A stretch of 14,232 bases of DNA, from assembly GCA_016186245.1 (NCBI GenBank), contig JACPLZ010000029.1, positions 3,597-17,828 on the forward strand, written 5' to 3'. The notes beneath the pieces were generated by a model, which saw nothing but the letters and a program-made list of their open reading frames with translations, ran no database searches and had not been told where the DNA came from. Within the stretch, counting starts at the first letter, position 1; each line of letters begins with the position of its first letter. Of the stretch, positions 13,108 to 14,232 are shown in pieces. The stretch is from Candidatus Peregrinibacteria bacterium (GTDB lineage: Bacteria; Patescibacteriota; Gracilibacteria; UBA1369; LOWO2-01-FULL-3). The translations under genes and the position numbers were made by a program.

Positions 13108-14232
13108 TCAATGTACATCAAACCATTTGAATCTATCCAAGTTCGTGAGATTGTTCTGGGATTTTGGGCCATCGCTGCCGTCGCTGTATTTTTCTATCTT
13201 TATATTTTTTCTTTTAATGCACTTTAATATCTGATCGGTGATTTCCCATGAGGCGATAATTTCCGGGAAACTCAGAAAGTTGACGCGACGATGGCGCATG
13301 ACGTCGAGCAAAAGCAGGCCGTGCTCCGGCAGGCAATCATCGCCTTCACAGGCCAGAGAGTCTGACGTAGTGATTTCCTGGTATCGTGAAGCCGTGCCGA
13401 GCCGGTTGACTAGTCGGATGTTGATTTTTTCGTTGGGCTGAAGTTCAAGAATTACGCGGTTTGGTTCTTCATCTTTCGGCTGGAAACTGAATTTTTTTAA
13501 TTCTATGACGATGTATGTGTGCTTTTCGTGGAGTTTTTTGCCGGTGCGGATATAAATTGGAGTTTTATGCCAACTTTCACGGTCGATAAAAAGGCGGAGA
13601 GCGGCGAATGTTTCGGTGCGGGAATTTTTTGGGATGTCTTTTTCTTTTGTGTAGCTTTTGTACTGGCCGAGGACAATGTTTTCTTCTGATTCAATAAATT
13701 TCAGCGCGGAAAGGATGGCGTATTTTTCGCGATGGAGACTTGTGGCGTTTTCGGTGATGGGGATTGACATGGCTACCAGAGCCAGTGTCTGGAGCAGGTG
13801 TGATTGGATCATGTCTTTGATTGTTCCGACTTTGTTGAAATATCCGGTTCTTGCGCTGACGCCTATTTTTTCAAAAGCGGTGATTTGGATGTTTGCAATT
13901 TCGGGGCCTTTAATCATGAGATTGAGGAGGCGGTTGGAATGGCGGAGGTGGAGGATGCTGTTTACGGCGGATTTGCCGAGGTAGTGGTCGAGGAGGTAGA
14001 CGCGCTCTTCATCGAAATAACGCGCAGTGAAATGGAAGAGTTCCGTGGCCGATTTTGTGTCTTCGCCAAAAGGTTTTTCGAGAATGAGACGGATGTCGTC
14101 GGTTTTTGATTTAGTTTCGCCGAGGTTCCGGATTATGTCTTTAAAAGCTATTGGCGGTACGGAGAAATAGGCGAGTGTTGTTGGTGTCCTGGTCTTTTTG
14201 CTGTGGCCGGAAAGTTTTTTTAGATACTCTTT
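13108..14232 (-). CDS. zwf: Glucose-6-phosphate 1-dehydrogenase, N-terminus beyond the right edge (partial)
   Basis: The frame is open from the right edge to a TGA at 13108-13110, giving 374 codons. The product oxidises glucose-6-phosphate with NAD(P)+ to 6-phosphogluconolactone. Visible are EKPFG (residues 52-56 of the fragment), LDHYLGK with D82, H83 and K87 for phosphate binding, and DMIQSHLLQ with H145. The 62-residue spacing between H83 and H145 equals that between His178 and His240 in the Leuconostoc enzyme. The C-terminal YSDGSDGP segment is also typical. About 95 N-terminal residues, including the nucleotide-binding GxxGxx motif, lie outside the window. A frame beginning only at the internal ATG at 13917 would miss the active site. 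It precedes pgl. Confidence 0.96.
   Translation of the reverse strand, partial: KEYLKKLSGHSKKTRTPTTLAYFSVPPIAFKDIIRNLGETKSKTDDIRLILEKPFGEDTKSATELFHFTARYFDEERVYLLDHYLGKSAVNSILHLRHSNRLLNLMIKGPEIANIQITAFEKIGVSARTGYFNKVGTIKDMIQSHLLQTLALVAMSIPITENATSLHREKYAILSALKFIESEENIVLGQYKSYTKEKDIPKNSRTETFAALRLFIDRESWHKTPIYIRTGKKLHEKHTYIVIELKKFSFQPKDEEPNRVILELQPNEKINIRLVNRLGTASRYQEITTSDSLACEGDDCLPEHGLLLLDVMRHRRVNFLSFPEIIASWEITDQILKCIKRKNIKIEKYSDGSDGPKSQNNLTNLDRFKWFDVH

Noticed and set aside
13108..13917. Short 269-residue version of glucose-6-phosphate dehydrogenase
   Set aside because: The frame continues upstream to the window edge with EKPFG and DHYLGK, so the internal ATG is not the start.

Overview
The window most likely comes from a bacterial chromosome, probably a Candidate Phyla Radiation (Patescibacteria) or similarly reduced lineage. 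The reasons are short intergenic gaps, no recognisable Shine-Dalgarno sequence at any start I inspected, small NTase/HEPN and HicAB modules, and intergenic palindromes of a kind I associate with such genomes. This placement is an inference of moderate confidence. Stop codons include TAA, TAG and one TGA (zwf), which argues against a recoded UGA. No rRNA, tRNA or CRISPR array was seen.

Positions 1-7268, all minus strand, hold a transcription/replication block: rpoB, an unlisted 48-codon small ORF, ssb, and rpoC (cut by the left edge). The order rpoB - small ORF - ssb - rpoC is unusual, because rpoB and rpoC normally adjoin. RpoB has a lysine/alanine-rich basic N-terminal tail and an acidic C-terminal tail. 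A promoter and a leader hairpin precede rpoB.

Positions 7300-9602 are an accessory island. Two plus-strand genes, at 7389 and 8932, encode short membrane-anchored proteins. Both sit behind an almost identical module of about 88 bp whose promoter carries a pure G run between the -35 and -10 boxes. The run has 11 G in the first copy (17-bp spacer) and 7 G in the second (14-bp spacer). This looks like a phase-variable promoter of the Neisseria porA type driving a small family of surface proteins with a shared anchor and different exposed parts. One carries SLH-like repeats and the other is a beta-rich hypothetical. A hicBA toxin-antitoxin pair lies between them on the minus strand. Both genes are followed by arrays of shuffled short palindromic modules.

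Positions 9613-11105 hold a TIM-barrel sugar isomerase-like protein and an MNT/HEPN pair (type VII toxin-antitoxin type). The pair's predicted promoter would give a leaderless mRNA.

Positions 11142-14232, all minus strand, are housekeeping genes: zwf (cut by the right edge), pgl and serS. zwf and pgl supply the first two steps of the oxidative pentose phosphate pathway. pgl overlaps serS by 19 bp.
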